The translations under genes and the position numbers were made by a program. DNA of 64,000 nt, taken from assembly GCA_949592205.1 (NCBI GenBank), contig CATIUR010000003.1:140903259-140967258 (forward strand). The letters run 5' to 3'. Positions within the stretch are counted from its first letter, which is position 1. The number at the start of each line of letters is the position of its first letter. This document shows positions 24,101-35,934 of this stretch, one piece after another. This DNA is from Helichrysum umbraculigerum. Taxonomy: Eukaryota > Streptophyta > Magnoliopsida > Asterales > Asteraceae. Under the pieces are notes generated by a model, which had not been told where the DNA came from, did no database searches, and saw nothing but the letters and a program-made list of their open reading frames with translations.

Positions 24101-27100
24101 GAAATTGACGGCCGGATTCTGGAAATACACGGCGGCCGGAAAGTATGGAGGTTGTGGTGGTGTGATTGGATGTGATAACTGGAGGCGGCAACGACAAAGC
24201 AGACGCATTTTATGGAAACAATTATAATTAAATTAAAATTGATATGATGAGCATATATTAATGTAATTGCAAAATCGTAAGAAAGGGTATATGATGATGA
24301 TTATGATGATGATGTTGGACATGATGATGATGATGATGATGATGATGTTGGACGAAGTCTGATAGTAAGAGCATATACTAATGTAAACTAGTAACCTTTT
24401 TTAAATTCCAAGGATAAAATCCAAATAATTATATTAATTTTATATATAATTGCCACATCAGAAAAGAATAAAACATGTAAGCATTATTACCGGTTCATCA
24501 GGTAACCGGTTACCATATTACCGATATCGATACAACAATAACCAGTTGAGTGCATACATTGGGAGTTTTAAGGGTTGGTTACTGATCTCGGAACAAAGTA
24601 GGAGGGTACGATGCCGACAACATGTATTTACCCTAGTAGATATAATACTCGGAGAGTAACTATTTACATGTATGTATAAAATTGAATTATAAGAACTCAC
24701 CAATAAAGGCATAGCACAAGCTATCTCCAGTTTTAAAATCACGGATTATGTCAGCTCTGCCAAAGTTAATATATTATAAGAGTTATTCTTCCAACATCAA
24801 CTACAACTATAGGAGATAAAAGCATTGAATAAAAAACGTTCAGGAACTGGTAACTTACGATGTAACTGTTCCAAAGCGTGAAAAGATAGTATTCAGATCC
24901 TCATCCTATTGACAACAGAAGAAAAAAAGAGGAGTTAATGAGTAATGTTGATATTAGATGGAGAATCAATCAATTAAAAATTGTATTATCACCGTATATA
25001 TTTGATCAAAAACCTAATAACTTACCTCAGTTACAGGGTTTAGTTTGCATACAAAGAGCACGTTCTCAGGAGGCTTTACCTCAGCATCAGGAATGTCCCC
25101 TATCTAGAATGCCAAATAACCCAAGAGTGAATATCTCATTAACCCAGTGTTCTTGAAAAAAAGAACTTGCAACCTCCATTCCAAATTAAGTAGGCTCACC
25201 CCTTTAACAATTTACACATCAAAAGGTCTATTTTCATCACCAATGAGTATACAAGCAAGAAGTGGCAATATGGGTGGGTAGAATGGGTTGGCAACGGGTC
25301 AAAATATATTTGTTGAATATGATTACAGCATAAAACTATTTCAACAACCTAACTTTTTGAAAAGAATTGATTTATGAGGTTTATAAATTTAAAAATACAC
25401 TTTGGCAACTTTCAACCCATTCAGCCCAATTCAACCCGGTTTCTTTTCAGCTAAGTTATTCATTTTATCCGTTAGAGATAAAACATAACATGTATCTGCC
25501 CACTCATAAGTAGATGGGTCCAAAACGCAACCTCTAATATTGGTAATATAATCACTGAAGTCACGGATACGTACACTTTCAAGCACGACTGCTCTGGAAT
25601 GGGCTTCCTTATCACGAAGAACCTCCTCAAGTTCCCCTGCACCTAGTTGCTCATCCATGGGGACCCAATCATCTTCAAGGCGCACCTCATCATCAACCTA
25701 AGTGGAATTTGAAACAAATTATACAAGGTTATATTGAAAACTTAAGAACCTAAAACATTACATTTTATTAATATCACTGATCAAAACACATAAATATATA
25801 GAAAAAATAAAAAACCAATTAATTGCTATCTGATTTATATTCTATCCTAATCTATATTTATCTCAAGCTAATTACTTAAGCAGTAAGTTGTAACAAATGA
25901 TTACCTAGAAACTAAATAATGACAAAACTAAACATTTGGAAAATACACATCTAACTTGTAAGCTTATGTGGTCAAAGCAAACAACCTAGTATTTTTTTTT
26001 ATAATTAGGATGTTCAGTTCATCATGAACATGCACTAGACAGCTACCCGGAACGCACAACATGTTTAGAGATATTAAACTTGTTTTGCTTCTTTTTTCTC
26101 CCCCATGTAAGAGATGGTAAAAGTCCCTGTTCTTACTTTAACGTGCAGATCATGGTCATAATACTTTTACTAGTAAGATCCCTTAAAAGAATCTCAGCCT
26201 TAAGATCCAGAACAACAAACAGAAAAGTTATATTTAGAATGGGTTTTCAGTAATATAGAATATTTGTTATAGTCTTCTTTTTAGAGACTACAATGACTGT
26301 ATACTGATGCAACCTGCTTATAATCTTTATACAACTAATATAGATCAGACCAACTGCCGTTTGGCTAGTCCACATTACCGGCATCAGCGGGTAGTGGATT
26401 AGCAGGACATCTGGACTCGACTTGTTTCACTAGTATTAGGCTCGATCTTAAATAACACTTCCATTATTGTATGTGTATGTGTATCTGTAGACACCTCCTA
26501 ACCACTAGAATGTCTAATTTATTAGGACAGCCTATAGCATCATTCTAGGAGACTCCAAGAGGAGTAGATCATTTATTACCTCATCTTTTGGCTTTCCTTC
26601 CGGAGAAGCATCTGGAATTAGCTCAGCTAGCTGTGAAGGATCATCGAAAGGATCCTCTAGTATATAAGTGTGCTTGATGCTGTAGCAAAAACATAACTTT
26701 GCAAGTTAGTAAAAGTAAGAGAATATTTATTCAATGTGAAATAAAAGGGTGATAACGAACCGGATGTTTTTATATGGTCTGCTCTTATCATCTACATAAG
26801 CTTCGTTTATCCTGCTCAGAGTTTCAAGCCCTTCAGCCACCTCCCCAAACACCTACAAAAGTTAATAACATATAGCAACATAAGAGTTCATTTGATAGCC
26901 AAGCAAGGCATATGTATCAGAAACCACAAACTCACAGTTTTTTTGCCATCGAGGTAGTCAAGATCATCACGCAGCGTAATGTAAAACTGAAACAACACAA
27001 AAAACCTCAGGTCATATTTTAGATTGAATTGGTTGCCACATCCCTATAAAAGACACGCTAGAACAGAAGTCTCTTATGCCCAGAACATGAATACAAACAT

Positions 27101-27960
27101 ATAATTTTTTATTAGATATCTATGTTTTCACCTAATTATTAGAATGGGACTAATTGGTGAGAGATGGACCAATGCATTGTGAATGTTTACCACCAAAAAT
27201 ACAACAATGGGTAAAATACCTGAGAAGCATTTAGATTCTCTCCTCCACTAGCCATGGCAACGGTTCCCATCTTTGTATGCTTAAGATCCAAATGAATCTC
27301 ATCACCAAAAAAACGAGCTTGATCACCATACAAGAATCTGAAAACACAAAGCCGGCAACAGTTAATTTGCAAAAAAATAAATTCCAGCTACAAGTAGGAT
27401 AAACTTCTGGTCTTATAAAGCTTAAGTTTCATCACTCCCCAATCTTTGACTATTCTGGATATAAAAAGCAGGCCCAAGAGAACCTATCGGAACACTGATC
27501 AGAATTAACACTCTTATCATAAATAAACTAATGAACCTCCTAAACAGGTCAGATTAGGCTCAAAATCAAGCATAACCTAGTTAGCTCATAAAATGTAGCA
27601 GCAATAAGCATGAAAAAACAAAACTACAAGTAAATGCATATTATTATATTCTTACTTGTAGATAGAATCACCACCAGAACCTGTTCCTGTAGGATCACCT
27701 GTTTGTGCAGTGAAATCCTTTTGAACTGTGTGAAACAAACATCCATTGTAATACTTAATCCTGCATCAATCAACCACAACAAAATACACACGAATACTTT
27801 AATATCATATGATAATGAAAATATAAACAAAACAACGTAATATGGTAAAGTTAGGGTTTTACTTGCAGAGTTTTAGGAAATTCTTGCAGGTAAGAGGGCA
27901 ACGATCTGTATGTAAATCAATTACGATGTCTCCCAAACTTGTAACCAGTAGAACCGACAT
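21123..27960 (-). CDS. CYP59: CYP59: multidomain nuclear cyclophilin (PPIase + RRM + zinc knuckle + RS/RD-rich tail)
   Basis: Fourteen exons with consistent frame: 27863-27960, 27656-27760, 27220-27337, 26936-26986, 26761-26852, 26580-26679, 25575-25697, 25026-25103, 24859-24905, 24701-24756, 22593-22633, 22367-22472, 22144-22282 and 21123-21693. Total is 574 codons plus stop. Residues 1-160 are a cyclophilin domain ([20 protein letters not shown] at the start; [16 protein letters not shown]). An RRM spans about 243-325, with RNP2 LFVCKL and RNP1 SLCYAFIEF at 283-291. A CX2CX4HX4C knuckle is at 343-356. The tail (386-574) is Arg/Asp/Glu/Ser-rich with an imperfect duplication built on RKRYS(K/E)DEDDR. 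This order is diagnostic of CYP59, which in Arabidopsis links the RNA polymerase II CTD and SR proteins to RNA processing. Intron 10 is about 2.1 kb. Confidence 0.95.
22634..24700 (-). other. Large intron 10 of CYP59
   Basis: The only long intron of the gene. It contains TTATT runs near 23518-23545, a direct repeat GTACAACTTTTGATACTCATAGTACAACTT (about 23345-23372 and 23458-23485), a G/C-richer patch at 23700-24200 and an imperfect ATG-repeat microsatellite at about 24290-24352. These look like an old inserted repeat, but I found no clear termini. Confidence 0.6.
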
Positions 27961-28354
27961 TTTAAGCGCTTTGATTGTTTGAATTGATTTTTTGATTCGC
28001 GTCGATTGTCGAATAGAGGTGTATGATGCAGCGGTAATTTGGCAGGTTTTGTCGAAAAAGTGTTTGTTCCAAATAATAAAACGGTTTAATCAAAGTATGA
28101 CAACGAGTCGAGAAGCTTGGGCTCAACTCGTTTATAACTTAAAAAAAATGACTCGAGTTCGACTTATTGAGTTATTTCAAGCTGATAGGATGATAGATAA
28201 GCTAAAGCTCGACTCGTTTGTTAATTTAAAAGTTCATGCTCGCTCAAGCTCGAATCGTCTTATTAATTTTATTTTACTTATGATATTTTGTTTATATATT
28301 TTCTGTAATATATAACTACATAGTACATACAATAAGATTTACTTTTATTATTTA
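27961..28354. other. CYP59 5' flank
   Basis: Contains the CYP59 5' UTR and core promoter region on the minus strand, followed by CTCGAGTTCGACT-like words (28100-28260) that look repeat-derived. No gene seen. Confidence 0.45.
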
Positions 28355-28847
28355 GAGAAAATTACACCGATGGTCCTTATGGTTTACTTCAAATTACACC
28401 GTTAATCCTTTAAGATGTTTAATTACAAAGATAGTCATTTATTTTGAAACTTGTAACGCTGACGGTCCTTTAGCTAACAGACCATTAAAGGACTAACGGT
28501 GAAAAGCATAATTTACTTGGTTGTTTGCGATTAAACTACGCACCATATACATACACACACAGGGCCGGTCCGTAAACTTTGATGGCCCGGTGCGACAAAG
28601 CAAAAAGGGCCCTTAAGATGAAATCTCTTACATATGTATTTCGTAATAAGAAGTTTATCACTACTACTATACAGAATTGGTATTAGCATAAAAAACATCG
28701 TAACAAGTGTAACGATCTCGTACTTAAATCATCAAAATATAGTGCAACTCTCCCTAACGTTATTGGAAGAAAAATTTCGATTAACTCGTATACTCAACAC
28801 TCTCCGACTTAATCTAATAACATCAATGTATTAGAAATTAATCGTAT

Positions 28848-29586
28848 AGAGTAAGGTTCAAATGAGTACACCAACTTTGAGTGAAAATGGGGGAACCAAC
28901 AGATTTATGCCATGTGTCACTTTATTCTCTCTCCTCCACATTTTTAAAAATTAAATATCTCACAAACGGTAAGTCGAAAAATCATGAAAATTGCACCATA
29001 AAATTCAGCGTTTTCTCCTCTTCGATTTGCCGTCCCTCAAGGCATACTTTCGACTAACCCTAACCTTACATGTGTTACTTATTGGTTATACATTTAATTT
29101 GTGGTTAAGGTTAGGGTTTAGGGTTAGGGTTAGGGTTTAGTAGGGTTTAAGGTTTAGGGTTTAGTATGATTTAGGGTTTAGAGTTTTGTAAAGCGTTTAG
29201 GGTTTGGGGTTTAGGGTTTAGGGTTTAGGGTTTGAGGTTTCGGGGAGAAACCCCAAACCTCAAACCCTAAACCCTAACCCCTAAACCCCAAACCCTAAAC
29301 CCTAAACGCAACACTAACACATGTGTTACTAATTTGTAAAACCCACCAAAAAATGAAAAAAAAAAAGTTGTCAAAAGTATGCCTTGAGGGACGGCAAATC
29401 AAAGAGGATAAAACGCTGAATTTAATGGTGCAATTTTCATAATTTTTCGATTTGTCGTTTGTGAAATAATTGATGTTGGGGGTAAATGGGTTTTGTACAT
29501 GTGGAACATTCTCTTTGTACATATGGCACAATATCATTGGTTCCCTCATTCTCACACAAATTCTCATTCTCATTTAAACCCCACCC
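28848..29586. mobile_element. Mutator-like MITE (739 bp) with long inverted repeats, nested in the hAT element
   Basis: Perfect 9-bp duplication TAATCGTAT at 28839-28847 and 29587-29595, the size typical of Mutator-like elements. Ends are related in inverted orientation (AGAGTAAGGTTCAAATGAG and GGGTGGGGTTTAAATGAGA). Inner arms are closely matched: CGTCCCTCAAGGCATACTTT near 29030 pairs with its complement near 29375. The centre is a block of telomere-like repeats in opposed orientations. No coding capacity. Confidence 0.8.
29105..29310. repeat. Telomere-like TTTAGGG repeats, head-to-head
   Basis: About 130 bases of degenerate TTTAGGG/TTAGGG on the plus strand meet about 70 bases of CCCTAAA/CCCCAAA. 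The junction hairpin is near 29241-29256 (GTTTCGGGGAGAAACC). It lies inside the Mutator-like element, not at a chromosome end. Confidence 0.85.
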
Positions 29587-31125
29587 TAATCGTATAATAT
29601 TATCTTCTAATCTTCTAACTTTTATTGAGATAAAGTCCACAACTAAAACGTACAAATTCATATTTTATAATGTCAAATAATTAATTAAAAATCTAATATA
29701 TAAGTCGAAAGATTAAACTGATATATGAAATTTAAAAGAAAACAAAAAAACTCAATAATTTAAGATATAGAGAGCATATACCAGTTTGGTTGTAAACTTG
29801 TAATGGTATTGATGGCAAAGATGCCAAGTAAATCGATGATACTGTTGATAATTTGCAATTAAGCACTGTTTGGAAAATAATAGATGGTTTAAATATTAAT
29901 CTTAAGTTTTTAACAATGATAAGGTTATTTTTGTAACCATTCATCAAATTGAGCACTCTTTTTCTAATTATGAATATAATATAATTCATCAAATTATTAA
30001 TTATATTCGTGCATCGCATGAGTATAACACTAGTTATTATAAAAGAATGATAGAGTCCTATAATCATTAAAAAAAAAAAAAATTCTTTGATTTTTTATTT
30101 TTTTTAGCTTGCAATTATTAAATGAAAGAAGTAACGTGTGGACTGGGCTGGATAAATAGTAACGTGTGGACCACTAGACTTGAGTAAAATAGTACTGAAT
30201 TGGACTGGATAAATAGAGTGAATTGGGCTGCATATAATAGAATTGGATTAACCTATATTTTATTATACATGTTGGGTAAAATTTTGGGCCCCTAAAGGAT
30301 TATGGGCCCTGTGCAGCTGCTCAGCTTGCTCAGGCCCATATCCGGCACTGTACACACATAACTATACACACATACATCGCCGGCACCATTAGTTCTCCCT
30401 GACGTCCTCCATTACAACTGTTGTCGTTTCTCCCTGGACCCTTGTCACCGCTGCTACCAGACCACCGTCCTCACCACCGAATCCCAATGTTCCAACCATC
30501 CTCTCTAGTGTGTGTTATATTGGGTTTAAAGAAAGTTTTGGGATTTAAATATGTGTTTATATAGGGATAAAAGTGGTGTTTTTTACTTTTTTGTGAGTTG
30601 TTTCCTAGTAATATAGCGATAATATTTTTTTCCTACATACACACATCTACCATATCACCATTATCCCCATGTTACTAGGAAAAACTCACAAAAAAACAAA
30701 TTAAAACGCCACTTTTATCCCCATACAAACACATATTCAAGCCCTAAAATTTTCTTTAACATGTTAAATTTTCAAGATCACATTTTAGATCTAGAAAGAA
30801 ATTAAAAGAATAAAGAGTTTTTAAACCCAATATAACACACACTAGAGAGGATGGTTGGAACATTGGGATTCGGTGGTGAGGACGGTGGTCCGGTAGCGGC
30901 GGTGACAATGGTCCATAGAGAAACAGCTGTAATGGCGGACGTCAGGGAGAAATAACGGGGACGGCGGTGTGTGTGTATAGGTATGTAATCGCAAACAACC
31001 AAGCAACTTATGCTTTTCACCGTTAGTCCTTAACTAACATTTTTAACGGACTATCTTTGTGAATAAACATCTTAAAGGACTAACAGATTTGAATAAAAAT
31101 AATTTGCCACCGTGTAAATCTTGTC

Positions 31126-31844
31126 CAAATCTGGACTTGAATTGAAATATTTTTAAATTTATTTTTCGCTAAAATGAGTATGTCAAAAACGGCTTGACTC
31201 ACACGTTGACTTCCCATTGGAGAATAAGTTACAAAAGTAACCATTATGACCGTCTTTGTTACTAGGCGCCTTTTTTTTCTTTCAAAACCCTTTCATAATC
31301 TTGACCTTCTTCATTCAATCAAATATTCAATTGCATTGCAATCACCCAACCCATAAATATGTCTAATAATCAACCTTTCAATTTACTTCAACATCCACTC
31401 ATCTCTTATTTCAAGTCCCTTCTTTATTAACCTTTGCTCTAAGGCAATGGTTATCAAAACCTTTATTATTAGGGTTTTGACAACTATTGCCCTAAGGGTA
31501 ATGGTTAAGTTTTCAAAATTTAGTTTCAACTCCTAATTATACATCAAAACCCTTAATATTACAATGATGATGATGAAATTTTCTATTTATATTTTCTATT
31601 AAAAAAATGATCTTTATTAATATCGATTATATTAGCGAATTGCAGTCTTGATGAGGCGGGAAAGGAAGATGTAAATAGACAACTACCGGTTGTTTAATCC
31701 ACACGCACGTTTTTCAAATGTGTATTAACAAGTGATGATGCACGACAACATCCCTCCATATAAAAATTAAAGAATTAAATAGAAGTTCTAATTTAAGATA
31801 TAAAATTGAGTAAATTAATCTTACCTAATATTACGAATTCAGTC
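31126..31844. other. Intergenic stretch
   Basis: No gene recognised. Around 31442-31492, AATGGTTATCAAAACC is followed by an imperfect inverted copy, GGGTTTTGACAACTATT; otherwise unremarkable AT-rich DNA. Confidence 0.5.
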
Positions 31845-31977
31845 ATCGGGTAAGAAAAAATGGCGGCCAGAATTGGGATACTACTCGCTGAAACGGGTTG
31901 GGTTGACCCACGAATACCTTGCCCCTTTTATTTTCTGTATGGGTTAAATTATGATTCGTGTCATTAGAAATATCAGG
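31845..31977. repeat. Direct repeat copy A (about 133 bp)
   Basis: Begins ATCGGGTAAGAAAAAATGGC and ends TATCAGG. Partner copy is at 32309-32440, roughly 85-90% identical by eye. Confidence 0.8.
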
Positions 31978-32308
31978 ATATGTTGTTTTCTTTTTTCTCA
32001 ATTTTCAATTACAACTATTGGTTGTAAAACGGGTATAACCATTGTCTGATTCTTTTAATAGGATCGACTTTACATTCAAATTCCACAAACTTTTGACCAC
32101 TTCACTTCGGCTATGTTTTTATAGCTTATTAGACAAGTTATATTCAATTGTAATAGATTAGTTCTAGAGGGTGCCTATGTGTAACATATAGCCCTATATA
32201 TAGATTACTATTGTAACCTAGATGCAAACACAATTATATCGATATACGACATTCTCTGGATTAATTTAGCTTTAACCATTTTTTATTGTCAATTGAATGG
32301 GCGGGTCA

Positions 32309-32440
32309 ATCGGGTAAGAAAAAAGGCGGCCAAAATTGGGATACTACGGGCTGGAACGGGTCGGGTCGACCCATGAATACCTTGTCCCTATCATTTTCTG
32401 AGTGGGTTAAATTCGAATTCGTGTCATTGTAAATCTCAGG
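32309..32440. repeat. Direct repeat copy B (about 132 bp)
   Basis: Begins ATCGGGTAAGAAAAAAGGCG and ends just before the BTB/ARM pseudogene. It starts about 464 bases after copy A starts. The sequence between the copies is unrelated AT-rich DNA. Confidence 0.8.
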
Positions 32441-32444
32441 CTTT

Positions 32445-33770
32445 GGTTACTAATATAGTAACTGCACTAGGAAGTACACTGCTTCATCAGTGAAAAGACT
32501 GGCTTTGGAATTGTTTGTAGACATGTTTGACGTGATACCTTTTTATGTGTACGTCACTTGTTTACCATAACTCGTCCGTTACGTATCCACTTTTTTATGT
32601 GTACGTCACTTTTTATGTGTACGTCACTTGTTTACCATCACTTGTTTACCATAACTGCTTCATCATGCACAACCGTACTGGTGTTGGTTGTGTCTGATAT
32701 GAGTGGCGATCAAGAGACTGTTATTTGGGACGTGCTGCAAGAGACAAACTCAGTCCATAACATAGTGAACCGCATAAGGGTTTGGCATGGTGAGGCATAT
32801 CGTCTATTTGTGGCAATCGGTCTATTGTCCTTGGTGATGAGGCGTTGGCCGTCTGCGAGGTATCAAATATATTCAAAAGCTAAGTTTGATGAGAGCTTTA
32901 ACCTATCTCCATGGTAGATCTGACTGCATGAAGGCGGCCGTAATATGGTACTATTTATTTATTGGTAATAATCAAAATACTATGTTTTGGTTCTTTAATT
33001 TCATCTAGAGTGTGAATACTAACTAATTTTTGGTTGGTACCAGCCTTATGCAATCGCGGAGCTTTTAGTCTTTTAGATTGTGAGAGTGAAATTCCAAAAT
33101 TGATGGTAGAAGCCATGGATGGCTCGAGCCATGTTACCGTACGAGTGGCTGGATTTTTCAAGGCTGAAAGCATTCTGGTATTAACCTCTAACCTATATAT
33201 CTTGTAGCATAACTTGGTTACTTGTCTTTTATATTGTCTTTTAGGATAGGAATTACAGGTACTAACTATAGTGTATTATTACTATATTATTACTCAAGGC
33301 AAGTGTTGTCGTTCAAAGATGTTTGAAAGGTATAGCGAGCCATTCGTTGAGACTCTGGTGAATGGACCTAGCACGGGTTCAAGAGAGCTTTCAGAAGATA
33401 GTATGGCGTTGATCAAGGGTGTGTGCTGTGTTTCTAAGAAGATATCGTCGTCGCTTATTTGAAAGAGCAATCTGGATTCATCTTGTTAACCTGCTCCAAG
33501 ATGATCGATCTCACGAGCTTCGGCCTCATGTTTGAGATATGCTCAATGGGCTAGCAGCACATTGTGAAAAAAAGTTTAAAGCACGTATGATAAGAAGTGA
33601 GGTTCACTTGAAAAGCCTCATCGCCATTGCCCGGTAATGTGTTTTTGGTCATCTTCATATCATATATTGCTATGGTATAACTACAATTTTGACACACAAA
33701 TCCTGACATGTTTCACTTGTTTACGTATATGCCGTTTGACAGCTTAGGCTTGGCGGAGTCACTTCCTTGT
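32445..33770 (+). pseudogene. Degenerate partial copy of the BTB/ARM gene (exons 3 to start of 6), introns retained
   Basis: Similar, exon by exon, to the gene at 37565-42241 but on the opposite strand. Exon 3-like 32445-32964 (TALGSTLLHQ; RRWPSARYQIYS), exon 4-like 33044-33177 (134 bp, the same length as the intact exon), exon 5-like about 33300-33633 (EPFVETLVNG; ALIKGVCCVSK), and the first 27 or so bases of exon 6 after 33742. Splice sites keep GT-AG (for example CCCG|GTAATG against CGTG|GTAATG), so it arose by DNA duplication, not retroposition. It has a TGA at 32493-32495 and several later stops, and a slippage-like expansion of TTTTATGTGTACGTCAC at 32541-32640. Confidence 0.85.
32541..32655. 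repeat. Short tandem-like repeats inside the pseudogene
   Basis: Three copies of TTTTATGTGTACGTCAC and three of TTGTTTACCATAACT-like words in 115 bases. They replace exon 3 sequence that in the intact gene encodes SSIIESLVLDVVHPISSS. Confidence 0.8.
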
Positions 33771-33779
33771 AATCACCAG

Positions 33780-34007
33780 TTGAATCGTAACCAAATCCAC
33801 ACATTGTTTCGAATTTTTGAAATTTTTTTATTATTTCTCACCTGGTAAACGTATGGTTTAAAATATACATATACCTTAGTAGTGGGATTCAAAACCACAA
33901 ACCTAGTATCGACTTTAAGATCAGGATGCACACGAGTCCCCCATTCCACCAAAACAAGTCCATCACAAGAACCACATAAACTAAAACTATCGATGTAACG
34001 ATCATCC
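33780..34007 (-). pseudogene. F-box-associated-domain-like gene fragment
   Basis: An open frame of about 75 codons on the minus strand reads DRYIDSFSLCGSCDGLVLVE, then FVVLNPTTKVYV. The GSC(D/N)GLVL...LNP(T/S)T pattern is typical of plant F-box proteins with an F-box-associated domain. No F-box motif or continuing frame is nearby, so this is a captured or decayed fragment. Assignment rests on motif pattern only. Confidence 0.5.
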
Positions 34008-34500
34008 GAATTTCAAAAAAAACTCTGGTGGTGTTGAATGTTGATGGTGTTTCATGGTGGTGATGAAACGGGTGTGAATAGAGTGACTGATTGTCATGGT
34101 ATTGGGAGTGGAAGATAATGCGGTTTTGGTGAAGGTTTTTTTTATGGGTTTTGATGAATTGTGGTGATGAAAGTGCGCCTGAAACGACTAACAGATCTTG
34201 ATGGAAGACATATATGATGTCGATGATGATGTCCGCTGGAATATATATGGAATCTGTCTTCAGACGACATTGTTTTGGACAATCACACGACCTATACGTT
34301 AGGTGTTCTTTTTAAGTGAGAATAAGCAAAATGGTCGCACAATGCAGCGGGTAAAAAAACTAAGATGTAAGCTTCATGTTCATTCGATATGCAGTATAAA
34401 AATTATAATTTAAATTTATATAACAATACACTACGCTATGGCGTTTTTTAAAAGTAAAAAATCACATCTTTACCCCTTTTTTAAGAAAAATAAAATCAAC

Positions 34501-34535
34501 AAAATACCCCCATATATATAATATATATAATACCC

Positions 34536-34584
<49 letters not shown>

Positions 34585-34721
34585 AAATGTTGTTGCTAAC
34601 ATGTTCGTCTCGTTCTGACCTTTCTGTCCATAATTGACACGTCCCGTAACTCCTTATGGTTAAAAAGTTATGTCATATGTTTATTAGTTTAAGTTTCAAT
34701 GATAGTAGTATAAATGATAAT

Positions 34722-34814
<93 letters not shown>
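34501..34814. repeat. Two (TA)n microsatellites
   Basis: Runs at about 34534-34582 and 34727-34814, the second nearly pure over about 88 bases. Array length may be unreliable in assembly. Confidence 0.95.
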
Positions 34815-34817
<3 letters not shown>

Positions 34818-35930
34818 AGGTTATGTTTGTAGTTTCATGTAGAATTTTCAAATATTAATAATAATGTTATGGGTAAATTAGTAAATTCCATTTAAAAAAA
34901 AAAACGTCCAAATTGTATTATATATTAGTATAGATAGATATAGAAAAACTTTAATTAATAAGAATTTAATGTCATACGTTTATTACTTTTATAGTTAAAT
35001 AATGATAGTATATTATTGATGTATTAACTTTTTGTAATTAATTATATTAAATAATAGAAGGGTAAAGTAGTCATTTAATACTTATCCCTTTTAAGACTTT
35101 TACTCAAATGTATTATATATAAGAGAGAATATATGTGCCAATCTTCTTAATTAAATCTTTGCGGATTATACTAGATTTCAAGCACGTGTATATACACGGG
35201 ATGTTGAGTGTATATACAATATGAATAGTCATTTAATATATTTTTTAGATTGTTTATAAATTATTATTTAAGTCTTAGATAATCACATGATCCTTTTTTT
35301 AAGCTATGGTGTGGTTTCTTGGAATTTATGGATTATCTGAATTTGATTTTAAATATGACTTTTTAAAAAATAATTCATAATCTATGATGTTAGCGAATCC
35401 TAAATTTTAATTAATGTGATAAAATTGAGTAATTCCATTAATCAATTAGATTTTTGATGACATCACAATCTGCTTCCTTTATTATATTTGTATATGGTGA
35501 AGGAACATAGGAGAAGAGGTTATTTGAGGGGAAGGAGGAGAAGAAAAATAAAAAATTATAGCAATTGGATCACCTTTTCATTTTGATCAATGGGTATAAG
35601 GGGTGACATTTTTTATAAATAGTGGGCAAAATTGAGGGTTAAAGGTAAGAAAAAAAAACATAACAATAAATTTCACTCCGCACCTCTTCCATTATTTAGT
35701 TTTCACAATTTAGCTCATACACTTTCTTTTCTTTCTCCTCCTACCTTTTTCTTCCCCCACCCCACCTACCACCACCCCACCACCTTCTGCTGCCACCAGC
35801 CGCTGCTGACTGCCGTCAACCGCCGCCGGATTCCGGCGACTGGAATTTTTTTTTATTTTTCAAAATTTTTTTTTTAAAATATAAAAAAAATTCAAATTTT
35901 TTCCTTATTATTTTTTGTATTATATATAGT
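34815..35930. other. AT-rich intergenic DNA with a pyrimidine-rich patch
   Basis: No gene recognised. The plus-strand open frame at 35632-35877 is low-complexity (C/T-rich, then CGCCGCCGG) and has no protein-like features. CGCCGGATTCCGGCG near 35822-35838 is a perfect odd palindrome. Confidence 0.5.
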
Positions 35931-35934
35931 ATAT

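Larger units (their letters stand above)
28560..30350. mobile_element. hAT-like DNA transposon (1791 bp), non-autonomous, nested in the foldback element
   Basis: Perfect 8-bp duplication TACACACA at 28552-28559 and 30351-30358. Terminal inverted repeats are CAGGGCCGG and CAGTGCCGG (right end read inverted). Subterminal GGCCC-rich words (GGGCCC near 28608, 30287 and 30304) fit hAT ends. There is no transposase frame, and a Mutator-like element occupies its middle. Confidence 0.78.
28355..31125. mobile_element. Foldback (long inverted repeat) element, interrupted by a hAT element
   Basis: The left arm (28355-28559 plus 30359 to about 30635) is inverted against the right arm (about 30645-31125). 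Matching landmarks: AAAGGACTAACGGTGAAAAGCATAA near 28485-28512 against its complement near 31010-31040, the TTGTTTGCGATTA word, the CCACCGTCCTCACCACCGAATCCC region near 30470 against 30870, and GGGATAAAAGTGG near the centre. Arms are about 480 bp with the hAT removed, and outer ends are GAGAAAATTACACC-like. No coding capacity. I did not find a clear target duplication, so the family (possibly Mutator-like) is unsure. Confidence 0.75.

Noticed and set aside
29105..29310. Chromosome end or telomere fusion
   Set aside because: The block is short and degenerate, sits inside a Mutator-like element with a 9-bp duplication, and has genes on both sides.
32558..32917. 119-codon frame as a real gene
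   Set aside because: It crosses slippage repeats and is an exon 3-like piece of the BTB/ARM pseudogene.
35632..35877. 81-codon low-complexity frame
   Set aside because: Pyrimidine-rich sequence without domain features; no splice context or homologue recognised.
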